The notes below the pieces were generated by a model. That model was given only the letters and a program-made list of their open reading frames with translations, was not told the origin of the DNA and ran no database searches. The translations under genes and the position numbers were made by a program. This document shows, piece by piece, positions 1 to 9,263 of a stretch of 64,000 nucleotides of DNA. This DNA comes from Lysinibacillus xylanilyticus. GTDB lineage: Bacteria; Bacillota; Bacilli; Bacillales_A; Planococcaceae. The first letter of the stretch is position 1. Each line of letters starts with the position of its first letter. The stretch covers positions 62,001-126,000 of the forward strand of contig NZ_MDDN01000010.1 in the NCBI RefSeq assembly GCF_001708185.1, given 5' to 3'.

Positions 1-119
1 TGGTTATAAATACTTTCAATTTCTTGTGTTTTATAAAGCCATTCTTCAAATTCTGAGATGCTAATATATCCTTTATATATTTTATAAAACTGTTTTTGAA
101 TATCCGCTTTACTATTCAT
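1..119 (-). CDS. 5' part of a hypothetical protein, cut by the window edge
   Basis: Only the first 39 codons are present. The minus strand opens with ATG at 117-119, preceded by a good ribosome binding site (AAGGAG) about 11 bases upstream, and the frame stays open to the edge. The visible peptide begins MNSKADIQKQFYKIY and contains ISISEFEEWLYKT. That acidic Phe-Glu-x-Trp stretch recalls small immunity-type proteins of Bacilli, but the fragment is too short to assign. A strong hairpin at 197-244 separates it from the next minus-strand genes, so it probably has its own promoter. Confidence 0.5.
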   Translation of the reverse strand, partial: MNSKADIQKQFYKIYKGYISISEFEEWLYKTQEIESIYN

Positions 120-196
120 TTTTTTCTTCAACTCCTTCAATATTTCTATTTGCAACATAACAAGAACTATTTTGTTTTTTGGTTCAAAGCTTTAGA

Positions 197-244
197 GGTT
201 AAATAAAAGGAATTGGATAAAAATCCAATCCCTTTTATTTAACC
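197..244. terminator. Long bidirectional hairpin terminator
   Basis: About 21 base pairs of nearly perfect complementarity, from GGTTAAATAAAAGG to CCTTTTATTTAACC around an AAAA loop. It lies downstream of the minus-strand small gene ending at 275. Confidence 0.75.
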
Positions 245-274
245 TTGACTCTGTGTCTAGACTATACATTACAC

Positions 275-427
275 TTATTTAAAAAAATCAGCCAAATAGG
301 TTTGAATAGATTCAGGTAATATTTGAAAGAACAATCCTTCATATTTAATGTCGAGAATACCAGCAATGAAAACCATAATAATGATGACAAATACAAGGGG
401 TTTCTTATTTTTAGAAATCCACTTCAA
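275..427 (-). CDS. 50-residue predicted membrane miniprotein
   Basis: Found by eye. The start is TTG at 425-427, preceded by an unusually strong ribosome binding site (GAGGAGGGGA) about 5 bases away, and the frame runs 50 codons to TAA at 275. The protein starts MKWISKNKKP, has one hydrophobic stretch (about residues 11-25, LVFVIIIMVFIAGIL), then a tail with LFFQILPESIQTYL. This fits a single-pass membrane peptide with a positive N-terminus. No family is recognised. A strong terminator lies 30 bases downstream. The upstream ORF at 411-635 overlaps its start, so the two could be translationally coupled. Confidence 0.55.
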   Translation of the reverse strand: MKWISKNKKPLVFVIIIMVFIAGILDIKYEGLFFQILPESIQTYLADFFK

Positions 428-635
428 TAGGTTCCCCTCCTCTGAATAACTTAATAGTTTGCAAGTTAAGTATATATTGATTCATGTGAGATATAAACCA
501 ATCCTTTTGATGATCATAACATTCTCTGTCACCCAAGTTGGGAATGTTACATAAATTAAAATGATGCTGTTCTAAAGTATTATAAATTGATTTCAAATCA
601 ATCCCTTTGGATAAACAATACTTCTGTCTCACCAA
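411..635 (-). CDS. Hypothetical protein, probably a 5'-truncated remnant
   Basis: A 74-codon open frame whose 3' end overlaps the ribosome binding site and start of the 50-residue gene at 275-427. The peptide includes NIPNLGDRECYDHQKDW, which looks like genuine protein rather than shadow sequence, but I do not recognise the family. The only start is TTG at 633-635 without a visible ribosome binding site, and an in-frame stop lies three codons upstream. It abuts the divergent gene at 658. The simplest reading is a gene that lost its N-terminus when this junction formed. Confidence 0.35.
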   Translation of the reverse strand: MVRQKYCLSKGIDLKSIYNTLEQHHFNLCNIPNLGDRECYDHQKDWFISHMNQYILNLQTIKLFRGGEPIEVDF

Positions 636-657
636 TACCGTTTAGAAAGGAATGGCT

Positions 658-1149
658 ATGGTAAATTTTAAATCGTTTCGTGGGGTCGTTACACAGATTG
701 AAGATTTTTCGATTGGGCAAAATGGAGAAAGAGAAGGCTGTTATAAACTTATGACGGTAGTAGATGATACTGGCGGCATCGTCAATTTTGTCATCTCTCC
801 TTCCACTTACTTTGTAAACCAAGAAATCGTGACTCTCCGTGATCGGATTACTGGATATTATGATGGAGATGCACCTGTACCGTTGATATACCCACCTCAA
901 TATCGTGCACTCATCGTTGTTAAGGAAAATAATTTTCAAAATGTTAAAGTCGACTTTTTCAATAGCCAATTAGTGAGTAGTGATGGCCAATTACAACTAA
1001 ATCTCTCTCCCTCTACTGTTATCTCGCTAAAAAACGGGCAGCCTTTTTTAAAAAGCCCAACAAATCGAAACCTAATTGTTATCTATGGTCCTACTACAAG
1101 AAGCATTCCTGCGCAAACCACACCGTATAAAATAATCGTTTGGTGTTAA
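658..1149 (+). CDS. Conserved hypothetical protein, beta-rich
   Basis: 163 residues starting MVNFKSFRGVV. I chose ATG 658 over the in-frame ATG at 652 because AAAGGA touches 652 and is correctly spaced (6 bases) only from 658. The sequence is rich in alternating hydrophobic segments, consistent with an OB-like or beta-barrel fold, and contains VPLIYPPQYRALIV and YGPTTRSIPAQTTPYK. I recall similar proteins as uncharacterised in Bacillus and Clostridium, but cannot name a family or function. No signal peptide or membrane segment. It is a single-gene unit facing a hairpin at 1268. Confidence 0.75.
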   Translation: MVNFKSFRGVVTQIEDFSIGQNGEREGCYKLMTVVDDTGGIVNFVISPSTYFVNQEIVTLRDRITGYYDGDAPVPLIYPPQYRALIVVKENNFQNVKVDFFNSQLVSSDGQLQLNLSPSTVISLKNGQPFLKSPTNRNLIVIYGPTTRSIPAQTTPYKIIVWC

Positions 1150-1267
1150 CAATACAAAAGTATAACAACAATATTTCCCAGGAAAGAAAGCGAAATGTTT
1201 ACTCATCTGCGCAACATTTCTCTAGAAACCGATAATTGACTGCAAGTGAACCTAATGAAAAATAATT

Positions 1268-1308
1268 AAGCGGCTTAAGCCCTTTTATATATAGGACTCA
1301 AGCCGCTT
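1268..1308. terminator. Bidirectional terminator
   Basis: AAGCGGCTT at 1268-1276 pairs with AAGCCGCTT at 1300-1308. A T-rich run follows on the plus strand and an A-rich run precedes. It separates the convergent genes ending at 1149 and 1384. Confidence 0.7.
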
Positions 1309-1383
1309 CATGCATTTTTATTATTTCTATTGTCTACTTACAGAGAGCAATTCAAAATTGAGTAAGTTTATATCTTACTTTTC

Positions 1384-1653
1384 TTACACTTCATCTTTCA
1401 TTTCATGTAGCTGTTGCTTGATCTGCTCTAAGTATTCTTTATTTTGTTGGACTGTATCCAAATGCTCACCATATTGCACTGCATTCATAAAAGCATTTTC
1501 AGCATGCTCTAGATGATTGAAAGCATGCTCAATTGCTATCTCCTCGGGGTGTGACTTTGCGTGCTTTAATAAACGCTCTGCCTTTTGGACAGAGTTGCCG
1601 AACAAAGTGCTTGGATGATCCTTTTTCCAACTCGTATCTGAGTGTTTAGCCAA
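1384..1653 (-). CDS. Small helical hypothetical protein
   Basis: 89 residues from a TTG start at 1651-1653, with GGAAGGGAAGAGG just upstream. The protein is highly charged, rich in Glu, His, Lys and Gln, and predicted to be almost all helix or coiled coil (KAERLLKHAKSHPEEIA, HLEHAENAFMNAVQYGEH, KEYLEQIKQQLHEMKDE). It has no membrane segment or signal peptide. I do not recognise a characterised family; the look is that of small cytosolic or spore-associated Bacillales proteins, which is only an impression. It is a single-gene unit with the hairpin at 1268-1308 downstream. Confidence 0.65.
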   Translation of the reverse strand: MAKHSDTSWKKDHPSTLFGNSVQKAERLLKHAKSHPEEIAIEHAFNHLEHAENAFMNAVQYGEHLDTVQQNKEYLEQIKQQLHEMKDEV

Positions 1654-1788
1654 TTATGCCTCTTCCCTTCCTGCTAATTAGATAAATTATCTAGACATAG
1701 TATTTTAAAATGTCCAGAAAATATGCACGGATGAATTAGCGAATAACCGCAAACCAAAAAACGCATTCTTAAACAAAAATTAGAAAAA

Positions 1789-1855
1789 GAGGCGGGAGAC
1801 TTCTGTACCTGTCGCTACGCCTTCGGTACAAAAGACATTTGCTGAAAGAAGTTAA
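1789..1855. repeat. Dispersed intergenic repeat, 3' module (partial copy)
   Basis: Carries the block ACTTCTGTACCTGTCGCTAC through GAAAGAAGTTAA that recurs nearly unchanged at 9410-9476 and, diverged, at 28860-28932. The last bases of the repeat supply the stop codon of the minus-strand VOC gene at 1852. Confidence 0.75.
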
Positions 1856-2217
1856 ACTTGTATCTCACTCATTAATGCATGAGTATTATCTTCTGAGTCT
1901 TTAAAAAATACCATCCATGTTTCTGTTTGTCCCATTTTCGCTACAACATGTGGTTCATCAATAAAAGTAACTTCTTTCCTTACTAAATCCTCGTATGTCT
2001 TACTGATATTTTCTACTTGAAAATAAATTACTGAACTGGCATAAGTAAATTCATCTTTTTCTGGAAGGCTTAACAGGAGTCTCAATCCATTACAATCAAA
2101 GAACGCCATGCTATCCGTATTAAATAAAAGTGAAAGTCCAAGTATTTCTTTATAAAAATGGATTGCTTTATCTAACTTCTTAACGGGGATTCCGACTTGT
2201 CCGACTTTTTGAATCAT
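1852..2217 (-). CDS. VOC (glyoxalase/bleomycin resistance) family protein
   Basis: 121 residues starting MIQKVGQVGIPVKKL. I chose ATG 2217 because GAGGAGG lies 9 bases upstream; an upstream in-frame start would include this ribosome binding site. The pattern is a single vicinal-oxygen-chelate domain: VGQVGIPVKKLDKAIHFY at the N-terminus, a central acidic segment, and a C-terminal VFFKDSEDNTHALMSE, where the glutamate is in the usual metal-ligand position. Family members bind a metal and act as lyases, isomerases, dioxygenases or antibiotic-binding proteins; substrate cannot be told. It lies 41 bases downstream of the MBL gene and may share its transcript. Confidence 0.85.
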   Translation of the reverse strand: MIQKVGQVGIPVKKLDKAIHFYKEILGLSLLFNTDSMAFFDCNGLRLLLSLPEKDEFTYASSVIYFQVENISKTYEDLVRKEVTFIDEPHVVAKMGQTETWMVFFKDSEDNTHALMSEIQV

Positions 2218-2257
2218 GTTGATTTTCCTCCTCATGAGTTGTAAGAACATTTCTTTC

Positions 2258-3055
2258 TTAAAGTTCTTGATTAGCCATCTTCTTATTGTCAGGATGAATG
2301 CTTTTCATTCCTTCAAAAAATGGATACTCCCTACTTAAATATTTTTCTAGCTCTCCGTTATCACGAAGAAGCTGCTCTAAGTAATACTTTGAACAATCTA
2401 TCCTTTTTTGAATTTCCTGTTGATTCTGTGTTGTCGAACCGTGTCCAGGTATGTGCGTCGTTATTTGATGATTTAGCAAAATATTTTCAGCTTTATTGAT
2501 CGTATTTACATAGTCTTGATAATTGCTAAAGATGAACGGAAACTCAATATCTGACAGGTAATCACCCGAAAGAAATAGACCATCAGGCTCAATCACTGTA
2601 AATAAACCATCGTCCGTATGACCAGGTGCTTGATAAAATGTCATGGTAATCGAATCTAATTCTAATTTATGCCCATCCTCTGAAACAACAATATCTACAG
2701 TTGGGTATACGGGTGAATAGCTTCTATTCAAATAATATCCTTGGTCAAATTGTTTAATTTTTTGAATGATATCTTCTTTGTTCGGATTTTCATCAAATTG
2801 TTTAGATGCAATTACCTTAGCATCTGGAAAGGCTCCAGACCCAATAATATGGTCAAAATCGCTATGTGTGTAAATAATATATAGTTGTTTATCACCTTTA
2901 ATGTTGTTTATGTAGCTCTTAATTTCTTCAATTTCAGTAGGTAACCAATTAGGATCTGTCATAATTATCGCTTCGTTCGTTTGAATGATTGCCGAGGTAG
3001 TCATATATAATGCACTTTGAAAAACTGTAATATTATTTTTTTGAAATTGAATCAT
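2258..3055 (-). CDS. Metallo-beta-lactamase-fold hydrolase
   Basis: 265 residues. The MBL fold is visible: an N-terminal SAIIQTNEAIIMTDPNW strand pair, the metal motif THSDFDHI near residues 63-70, a downstream APGHTDDGL histidine, SGDYLSD aspartate and PGHG histidine. The usual HxHxDH motif reads HxDxDH here, so the second histidine is aspartate, which may change the metal site. No signal peptide. Start ATG 3055 has a purine-rich AAGGAAGGTCC upstream. It reads toward the VOC gene and probably shares its transcript. Substrate unknown. Confidence 0.85.
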   Translation of the reverse strand: MIQFQKNNITVFQSALYMTTSAIIQTNEAIIMTDPNWLPTEIEEIKSYINNIKGDKQLYIIYTHSDFDHIIGSGAFPDAKVIASKQFDENPNKEDIIQKIKQFDQGYYLNRSYSPVYPTVDIVVSEDGHKLELDSITMTFYQAPGHTDDGLFTVIEPDGLFLSGDYLSDIEFPFIFSNYQDYVNTINKAENILLNHQITTHIPGHGSTTQNQQEIQKRIDCSKYYLEQLLRDNGELEKYLSREYPFFEGMKSIHPDNKKMANQEL

Positions 3056-3235
3056 TATGGACCTTCCTTTTCCCCTTATTATTAATACATATTTCTTTAA
3101 TTCTTATTCATACGCATAGGTAGCATTTTAAAGTTAATGTGCCAGTTTGTTGGAAAAGAACTTTAATTTGTTTATTTGCTCTCTCTTAATTCAATAGTTC
3201 GAGGAATATCGATAAATTCCTTCTTTAGTAAAAAA

Positions 3236-3267
3236 AGTATGAGAAATCAATTTAAATTTCACATACT
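3236..3267 (-). terminator. Terminator after a gene remnant
   Basis: Read on the minus strand, AGTATGTGAAAT pairs with ATTTCTCATACT and is followed by seven T. No intact gene precedes it, so it probably ended the decayed gene at 3269-3417. Confidence 0.65.
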
Positions 3268-3268
3268 C

Positions 3269-3417
3269 TTAGTTTCTTAACATAGTAACAGTTGATTCAT
3301 AAATCCCACATTCATCTAAAGAAAAAACATGCTCTTTCTCAAGAACATGTCTTCTAAAATGGCCTTTATTTATGATAAGGTTCTTCGTGACGTGATATGT
3401 CTAAGCGGTACTTCTTA
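3269..3417 (-). pseudogene. Unidentified gene remnant
   Basis: The minus strand encodes HVLEKEHVFSLDECGIYEST down to a stop at 3269-3271, directly before a good terminator. An upstream segment in another frame reads KKYRLDISRHEEPYHK. The two look like parts of one small protein broken by stop and frame changes. I cannot name the family. The 398-base gap 3056-3453 holds nothing else that I can support. Confidence 0.3.
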
Positions 3418-3453
3418 ATTTTTAATAAACTTAAATCTCCCTATTTAAAAACG

Positions 3454-3876
3454 CTAAACTTTTGTTTGATATATATCTGATTTTATCGGTTTTAAATTCA
3501 AAGGAACTTTAAACTCCTGAAGGCTTTCTATATGATTAAAAAATTCATCTATATCTTCAAAATCCATTGACCATTTTGCTACCTGGAACTTACGTAACTC
3601 ATCTGTTGGCTCAAATTCAAAACTACAGAAAAGTTGTTCCATATGGGAATATTCATCTTCTTCATCAAGAATAGAAAATTGACGTACAAAGTCAAAATAA
3701 AATTTCTTTCCAGTATATTCATAAACACCACATTGAAATAATATTTCTTTTTCTTCTTCTCCTTCAATTGCCTCTTTCGAAAAAGCCTTAAACTCTTCCC
3801 AAACCTTTTTAATATCATTGGTATTTTCACCAATTCTGTTTTTTAGACAACTTTCAGTATTACTAACTGTAAGCAT
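3454..3876 (-). CDS. Hypothetical acidic protein
   Basis: 140 residues starting MLTVSNTESCLKNRIG at ATG 3876, with AGAGGTG about 6 bases upstream. The protein is acidic and soluble, with FYFDFVRQFSILDEEDEY and AKWSMDFEDIDEFFNHIES. No signal peptide, membrane segment or recognised motif. The composition resembles small cytosolic immunity or inhibitor proteins, but no partner toxin gene lies beside it and I do not assign a function. Its AT-rich upstream gap (3877-4217) is shared with the divergent BRCT gene. Confidence 0.7.
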   Translation of the reverse strand: MLTVSNTESCLKNRIGENTNDIKKVWEEFKAFSKEAIEGEEEKEILFQCGVYEYTGKKFYFDFVRQFSILDEEDEYSHMEQLFCSFEFEPTDELRKFQVAKWSMDFEDIDEFFNHIESLQEFKVPLNLKPIKSDIYQTKV

Positions 3877-4217
3877 TACAACACCTCTGTAAAATTTAAT
3901 TGTACAACTTAATATACTAATTTACTTGCTACAAAGTTGGCGTACATGAAAATAACTACAAAAGTATATACATTTTAACAATTTTTTTGTACATAGTTAA
4001 ATGCATATTGGAATTTAATTCTCTACAATATATCACAAAAATTGGTATACAAAGGAATAACAATATAATTAATTTAACAGATATGCATATTATTTCAATT
4101 ATTGAGTCATAAAATTAATTGAAGCTTAATAATTTTATGTACAAAAAATCCGGTCATATCAATTATTCTCGCCTATAATTAAGTAGAAATCTTTCCATTC
4201 AATCGAGGAGTATCAAC
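3877..4217. other. AT-rich divergent intergenic region
   Basis: About 340 bases between divergent genes, very AT-rich. I see no ORF and no hairpin. It should hold the promoters of both neighbours, but no -35/-10 pair stands out well enough to call. Confidence 0.5.
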
Positions 4218-4562
4218 ATGAATAAAAATACAGACAACATAGAAGTCATCTTCCTTTCTGACCCATCCGAATGCTTGCTGCACCCATTTTATACTAAAAA
4301 AATCGTCTTTACAGGGGCTCTTTCCACTATGACACGTTCAGAAGCCGCGAAAAAAGTACGAGCTTGTGGAGGGGTTATGCAAGGAGCTGTTACACAGGAG
4401 ACAGATTTCGTTATTCTTGGAAAGAAACGTCGTGGTATAAGTACGAAACAATCGAAAGCTGAGCAGTTGATTAGCCTTGGCCAGGACATCCAAATTATTT
4501 CTGAGGATGATTTTATTTGGCTCATTTCTATGCAAAAGGAAGATCCGCTGCCTCACATTTGA
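4218..4562 (+). CDS. Stand-alone BRCT-domain protein
   Basis: 114 residues; ATG 4218 follows CGAGGAG by about 8 bases. Residues about 25-105 form one BRCT domain: KKIVFTGALSTMTRSEA, then KVRACGGVMQGAVTQETDFVI with the characteristic Gly-Gly turn, and a C-terminal ISEDDFIWLI where the conserved Trp sits. BRCT domains in bacteria usually sit at the C-terminus of NAD-dependent DNA ligase or exonuclease proteins and bind DNA ends or phosphopeptides. Here no catalytic domain is attached. It may be an accessory DNA-binding factor or a detached domain. Single-gene unit. Confidence 0.8.
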   Translation: MNKNTDNIEVIFLSDPSECLLHPFYTKKIVFTGALSTMTRSEAAKKVRACGGVMQGAVTQETDFVILGKKRRGISTKQSKAEQLISLGQDIQIISEDDFIWLISMQKEDPLPHI

Positions 4563-4783
4563 ACAGCTTTCTAGAACTCATTTCATTAAAGAAGGATTGT
4601 AGCCCTACATAAAAAGACAAATCACAAAATGCTCTTAAGGATTTTTAACTAATTTCTATAATTTTTTTCCTACCTGTTTATTACTACTGTAAAATAAAAA
4701 GAATGAGCTATTTGATATGACTAAAGTAAACATTTAATAAGAATTTATATAGGACAACAAAAAAAGATTGGGGGTTCATTTAA

Positions 4784-7561
4784 ATGTCTATCGAACAAAC
4801 GAGGTATTCTCGACTGGCCAATATAACGAAAATGATCAACATGAAGCAAGATTTACGCGAAGTATTGGAGCAAGTAACACTAGCAATATCTGAAGAAATC
4901 GTCACATGTGATTCTGTGGGCATTTATTTACCGAGAAAAGATGGAACATTCAGAGGATATGTAGGAAAACCAGAAGTTATTAATGGCTGGACGTTGAATA
5001 TGCATGTAATTGACACTGAAATAGATTTACTGGCAAAAGAAGTAATTGAAACAAAGAAAACCATCTATATTCCTGATACTTCAAAGGATAATCGACCTGA
5101 TCCCAGAGCTGTTGAGGGGTTCCATATTAAATCTTTATTAGTTCTTCCCATCTCCTTTGAACAAGAGTTATTTGGGCTTGTTTTTTTATTTGATTATGGA
5201 ATTCCAATGAACTTAACAGACGAAGAAATTCAAACGGTTGAGTCATATGTAAATATGGCTGCTGTTGCTATTCAAAACGCAAACAACTTAGCTTATAAAG
5301 AACGTCTCATTAACGAAAAGCAGTTGCTGCTTGATGTTACACGTGATTTATCAATGTGCTCCTCACTACAGAAGTGCCTTGATAAATGCTTTTTCTACTT
5401 AGAAAAGGTTCTAGATAATAGTAATATAGGCGTTCATCTATTAGATCCTTTAGCAGAAAAAAAAATTAAACCGGTTAAGTTGAGTAGAGATAGTGATTGG
5501 ACAGAAGAAAATTGGCTAAAAACACATAACAAAATAAAAATTGACCAAAGCAATGATGCTGTCATACAGGAGGTTTTTGAAACCAAAAAAGCAATTCTTA
5601 TTCCTAATGTATTTGAGGATGAAAGACCTAATCATGAAGTTTGTCGCAATTTTGGTATAAACGGTTTAGTTATGTTTCCTTTGATTTCAATGGGTGAAAT
5701 TTTAGGACAAATATCTATTGTTAATCTTGAAAAAAAAGCATTTTTCTATTCAGAAACTCAATTACAGCTAGCCCAATCAATTGTTGACACTACAGCATCT
5801 GCATTATCAAACCTTTTATATATGGAAAAACAAGAAATCATTATCGAGGAGAGAACCTCGGAGATACTAGTCAAAAATAAAGAGCTTGAAAGAGTTATAG
5901 CAGAGTTACAGCAACTTAGCCGTGAAAAAGAGTTAATTCTCAATTCTGCAGGAGAAGGAATCTTCGGGTTAAATCTTGATCGAAATATTACATTCTGCAA
6001 TCCAGCAGGTGCACTCATGTTAGGGTATGAAACAGAGAAGGAATTAATCGGAAAATCAGTCGATTTAATTATGGGTCGAAGTGAAACAGAGGATAAAATT
6101 ATGGTTTCATCCTTTTTAAATACAAATTTCAACAACTACAAGAAATTTTTTCGAAAAGACAACTCCATTTTTCCAGTCGAATATGTCACCTCCTTAATCA
6201 AAGAAGGGGACAAGATTGTAGGAGAAGTTGTCACATTTAAAGATATAACTCAAAGAAAGCAACTAGAAGAGAAGATTAAATACCACGCTTATTTTGATAG
6301 TTTAACGGATTTACCCAATAGAATTCTTTTAAAAGAGAGACTAACTCAAGGACTGAAGTATGCAAAAGAAAATGGAGAAAAATTAGCCGTTCTTTATTTA
6401 GATTTAGATCGTTTCAAGTTAGTCAATGATTCTCTAGGACATAGCTATGGAGATCTATTGCTCCAAGATGTTGCCAAACGTTTAACTGCTTGCGTTCCAG
6501 AAGGTGCAACCGTATCACGACAGGGAGGGGATGAATTTACAATCTATTTACCTAATATTAAATGTGAAAATGACATTTTGAAGGTTATTAATTGTATAAA
6601 CGCTTCTTTCTCTAAGTCTTTCAATCTAGTAGACAATGAAATATATATTAAAACAAGTATTGGTATAAGCCTGTTTCCTGAGAATGGTGATACTACAGAA
6701 ACGCTAATCAAAAATGCAGACACAGCTATGTACAAATCGAAAGAAACCCCAGGTACTAGCTACCATTTCTTCAGCGAAGGGATGGATACAAGAAATTTTG
6801 AAACTATCAAACTTGAAAATGAATTATATAAGGCTTTGGAGCAAGATGAACTAATTATCTTCTATCAGCCACAAATAAATTATAAAACAAACAGCATTAA
6901 GGGAGTAGAAGCTTTACTAAGATGGAATCATCGAGAACATGGAATGATAGCACCAGATAAGTTTATTCCAATTGCTGAAGAAACAGGTTTAATCGTCCCT
7001 ATAGGTGAGTGGGTTCTCAAAGAAGCTTGCAAACAATTGAAAAAGTGGCATAATCAAGGATGTCCATTAATTAGTATGTCTGTAAATTTATCGGTCCATC
7101 AGTTCGAGCAGAATAATTTATTTTCTATCGTAAAAAATGTCCTAAAAGAAACAGATTTGTCACCTGAGTATTTACAACTAGAGCTTACAGAAAATTTAAT
7201 TGTTAAAAATACAGAGTTAACATTTAAAACGATGACGCAATTGAATGGAATTGGCGTAAATTTAGCTATTGATGATTTCGGTACCGGCTATTCATCTTTA
7301 GGTTATTTAAAGAATTTGCCGATTTCCACATTAAAAATTGATAAATCCTTTGTACAAGAAATGTTAACCGATGATGCAGCAGCCATTACAAATACGATTA
7401 TTACTCTTGCTCAAAATTTAAACCTTGAGGTTATTGCTGAAGGGGTAGAAACAAAAGAACAGGCAGATTTTTTACTGGCACAAAATTGTCATTTAATGCA
7501 GGGATATTTTTTTAGTAAGCCCATGAAGGCTGAAGATATTATGAAAAAATATTTCTATTAG
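4784..7561 (+). CDS. GAF-GAF-PAS-GGDEF-EAL cyclic-di-GMP turnover protein
   Basis: 925 residues, no membrane segment or signal peptide, so a cytosolic sensor. Two GAF domains (about 1-170 and 185-345), a coiled-coil linker, one PAS domain (about 380-490), then GGDEF (about 500-660) and EAL (about 680-920). The cyclase motif GGDEF (about 581-585) is intact, as is EALLRW (about 709) with [13 protein letters not shown] (about 829), so both synthesis and hydrolysis of cyclic-di-GMP are possible. No RxxD inhibitory site precedes GGDEF. The first roughly 330 residues closely match those of the orphan kinase at 18542-20560. A thiamine-diphosphate enzyme starts 39 bases downstream and may be cotranscribed. 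The RBS is weak (TTGGGGG). Confidence 0.93.
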   Translation: MSIEQTRYSRLANITKMINMKQDLREVLEQVTLAISEEIVTCDSVGIYLPRKDGTFRGYVGKPEVINGWTLNMHVIDTEIDLLAKEVIETKKTIYIPDTSKDNRPDPRAVEGFHIKSLLVLPISFEQELFGLVFLFDYGIPMNLTDEEIQTVESYVNMAAVAIQNANNLAYKERLINEKQLLLDVTRDLSMCSSLQKCLDKCFFYLEKVLDNSNIGVHLLDPLAEKKIKPVKLSRDSDWTEENWLKTHNKIKIDQSNDAVIQEVFETKKAILIPNVFEDERPNHEVCRNFGINGLVMFPLISMGEILGQISIVNLEKKAFFYSETQLQLAQSIVDTTASALSNLLYMEKQEIIIEERTSEILVKNKELERVIAELQQLSREKELILNSAGEGIFGLNLDRNITFCNPAGALMLGYETEKELIGKSVDLIMGRSETEDKIMVSSFLNTNFNNYKKFFRKDNSIFPVEYVTSLIKEGDKIVGEVVTFKDITQRKQLEEKIKYHAYFDSLTDLPNRILLKERLTQGLKYAKENGEKLAVLYLDLDRFKLVNDSLGHSYGDLLLQDVAKRLTACVPEGATVSRQGGDEFTIYLPNIKCENDILKVINCINASFSKSFNLVDNEIYIKTSIGISLFPENGDTTETLIKNADTAMYKSKETPGTSYHFFSEGMDTRNFETIKLENELYKALEQDELIIFYQPQINYKTNSIKGVEALLRWNHREHGMIAPDKFIPIAEETGLIVPIGEWVLKEACKQLKKWHNQGCPLISMSVNLSVHQFEQNNLFSIVKNVLKETDLSPEYLQLELTENLIVKNTELTFKTMTQLNGIGVNLAIDDFGTGYSSLGYLKNLPISTLKIDKSFVQEMLTDDAAAITNTIITLAQNLNLEVIAEGVETKEQADFLLAQNCHLMQGYFFSKPMKAEDIMKKYFY

Positions 7562-7600
7562 CATTCTATGTTCTATTTTAGAAAGTAAAGGAGAATTATT

Positions 7601-9244
7601 ATGAAAGCAGCTCGTACGGTCTTAGAATATTTAAAAAATAACGGTGTTCAACATATTTTTGGTATTCCAGCAGGTTCCGTCAATGCATTTTTTGATGAAC
7701 TCAATGATATGAGTGGATTAACACCGATTGTAACAAAACATGAAGGAGCAGCATCATACATGGCTGCAGCTTACGCAAAATACACAAACCAGATGAGTGT
7801 ATGTATTGGTTGTAGTGGACCTGGTGGGACAAACCTGGTAACAGGTGCTGCAAATGCCATGCGTGAGCATTTACCGGTTTTATTTTTAACAGGTGCAGTT
7901 CCAGTTAACACGGTCGGTTTAAATGCTTCTCAAGAGTTGGATGCTGAACCGATCTTTCAACCCGTTACTAAATATAGTATAACGGTTAAAGAATCAAAGG
8001 ACTTACTGAAAGAAGTAGTAAAAGCCTCCGAAATCGCTATATCTGGGGTGCCTGGTCCAGTGCATATTGCTATACCTATAGATGTTCAACACGAAATAAT
8101 TCCAAACATAGAAATACCAGCTCCACCTAAGAGAACAGCAATAGTTCCTAACCTAGATACCATTAAAAATGTAGCTGAAGAGCTATTAACAAGAAAAAAT
8201 GGTTACATATTGGTAGGACAAGGGGTAAGGAATTCAGTTGAGCAATTGCTAGAGTTAGCAGAAATACTAAATTGGCCGATTCTAACAACACCGCAAGCAA
8301 AAGGATACATTCCAGAGAATCATCCTCTCCTAGTTGGCATTTTCGGTTTTGCTGGGCACGAAGCTGCCTCAGAATTGATAGCTGAAGGCGATGGACAAGT
8401 ATTATTAATCGTGGGTTCAAGTTTAGGAGAAACAGCAACAAATAACTACAACTTAAATCTTACAAAAAATCGTTTTTCTATACAAATGGACTATGATCAA
8501 TCAGTGTTCAATCGAAAATATGAGATTGATCTACCTGTATTAGGTGATATAAATGTAAGTTTATTATTACTTATAGAAGAATTAAGAACTAAAGGGGCAA
8601 CCCAAAAAAGCACTGCACTTGAGGTAAAAGAAAATAAAGAACTTGTTGGAGATATAGGAGAATATAACACGAAAAATGTTCTATTGAATATTCAAAAATA
8701 TTTACCATCCTCCACTAGGTACACAATTGATATTGGCGAATTTATGTCCTATGTCATTCATCATATGAAGGTTTTAGATTATGATACCTTTGATATTAAT
8801 GTACACTTCGGCGCAATGGGAAGTGGGATTGGGTCTGCCATTGGCTCAAAATTAGCTGAACCTGAACGACCTGTTGTATGTATCACAGGTGATGGTTGCT
8901 TTTTCATGCATGGCATGGAAATATTAACAGCAAAAGAACATAATTTACCGATTTTATTTATTGTTATGAATAATGCTCGTTTAGGAATGGTATACCATGG
9001 ACATGCCCTACAGTTCCATCGTACTCACCCATCTTTTGAGCAAAATCCAATTAGTATTAGTGCTTTGGCTTCAGCGATGGATATACCAAGCTTCCGAGTA
9101 ACGGAACTGCTAGATATTAACCAAGATATGATTAATAACTTATTGAATCTAAATGGGCCTGCAGTTTTGGAATTAGCTTTAACAGATCATAATACACCTC
9201 CTATGGGAGACCGAGTTAAATTTTTATCTTCTTTTGGAAAGTAG
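7601..9244 (+). CDS. Thiamine-diphosphate-dependent enzyme, acetolactate synthase/pyruvate oxidase superfamily
   Basis: 547 residues, the normal length for this superfamily; ATG 7601 has AAAGGAG 7 bases upstream. The N-terminal pyrimidine-binding domain has the catalytic glutamate in KHEGAASYMAAAYA (about residue 48) and GPGGTNL; the C-terminal domain has the diphosphate/Mg motif GDGCFFMHGME ending in MNN (about 429-457). The substrate cannot be fixed: acetolactate synthase, benzoylformate decarboxylase and sulfoacetaldehyde acetyltransferase relatives share these motifs. No small regulatory subunit or ilv genes are nearby, arguing against the biosynthetic enzyme. It directly follows the cyclic-di-GMP gene. 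Confidence 0.85.
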   Translation: MKAARTVLEYLKNNGVQHIFGIPAGSVNAFFDELNDMSGLTPIVTKHEGAASYMAAAYAKYTNQMSVCIGCSGPGGTNLVTGAANAMREHLPVLFLTGAVPVNTVGLNASQELDAEPIFQPVTKYSITVKESKDLLKEVVKASEIAISGVPGPVHIAIPIDVQHEIIPNIEIPAPPKRTAIVPNLDTIKNVAEELLTRKNGYILVGQGVRNSVEQLLELAEILNWPILTTPQAKGYIPENHPLLVGIFGFAGHEAASELIAEGDGQVLLIVGSSLGETATNNYNLNLTKNRFSIQMDYDQSVFNRKYEIDLPVLGDINVSLLLLIEELRTKGATQKSTALEVKENKELVGDIGEYNTKNVLLNIQKYLPSSTRYTIDIGEFMSYVIHHMKVLDYDTFDINVHFGAMGSGIGSAIGSKLAEPERPVVCITGDGCFFMHGMEILTAKEHNLPILFIVMNNARLGMVYHGHALQFHRTHPSFEQNPISISALASAMDIPSFRVTELLDINQDMINNLLNLNGPAVLELALTDHNTPPMGDRVKFLSSFGK

Positions 9245-9263
9245 GAACTTTTGAAGTTTCATA

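Noticed and set aside
598-969. Minus-strand 123-codon ORF
   Set aside because: It is antisense to the well-supported plus-strand gene starting at 658 and has no protein-like motif.
1173-1186. Second Noc-binding site ATTTCCCAGGAAAG
   Set aside because: Two mismatches to the consensus; expected by chance in 64 kb often enough not to be called.
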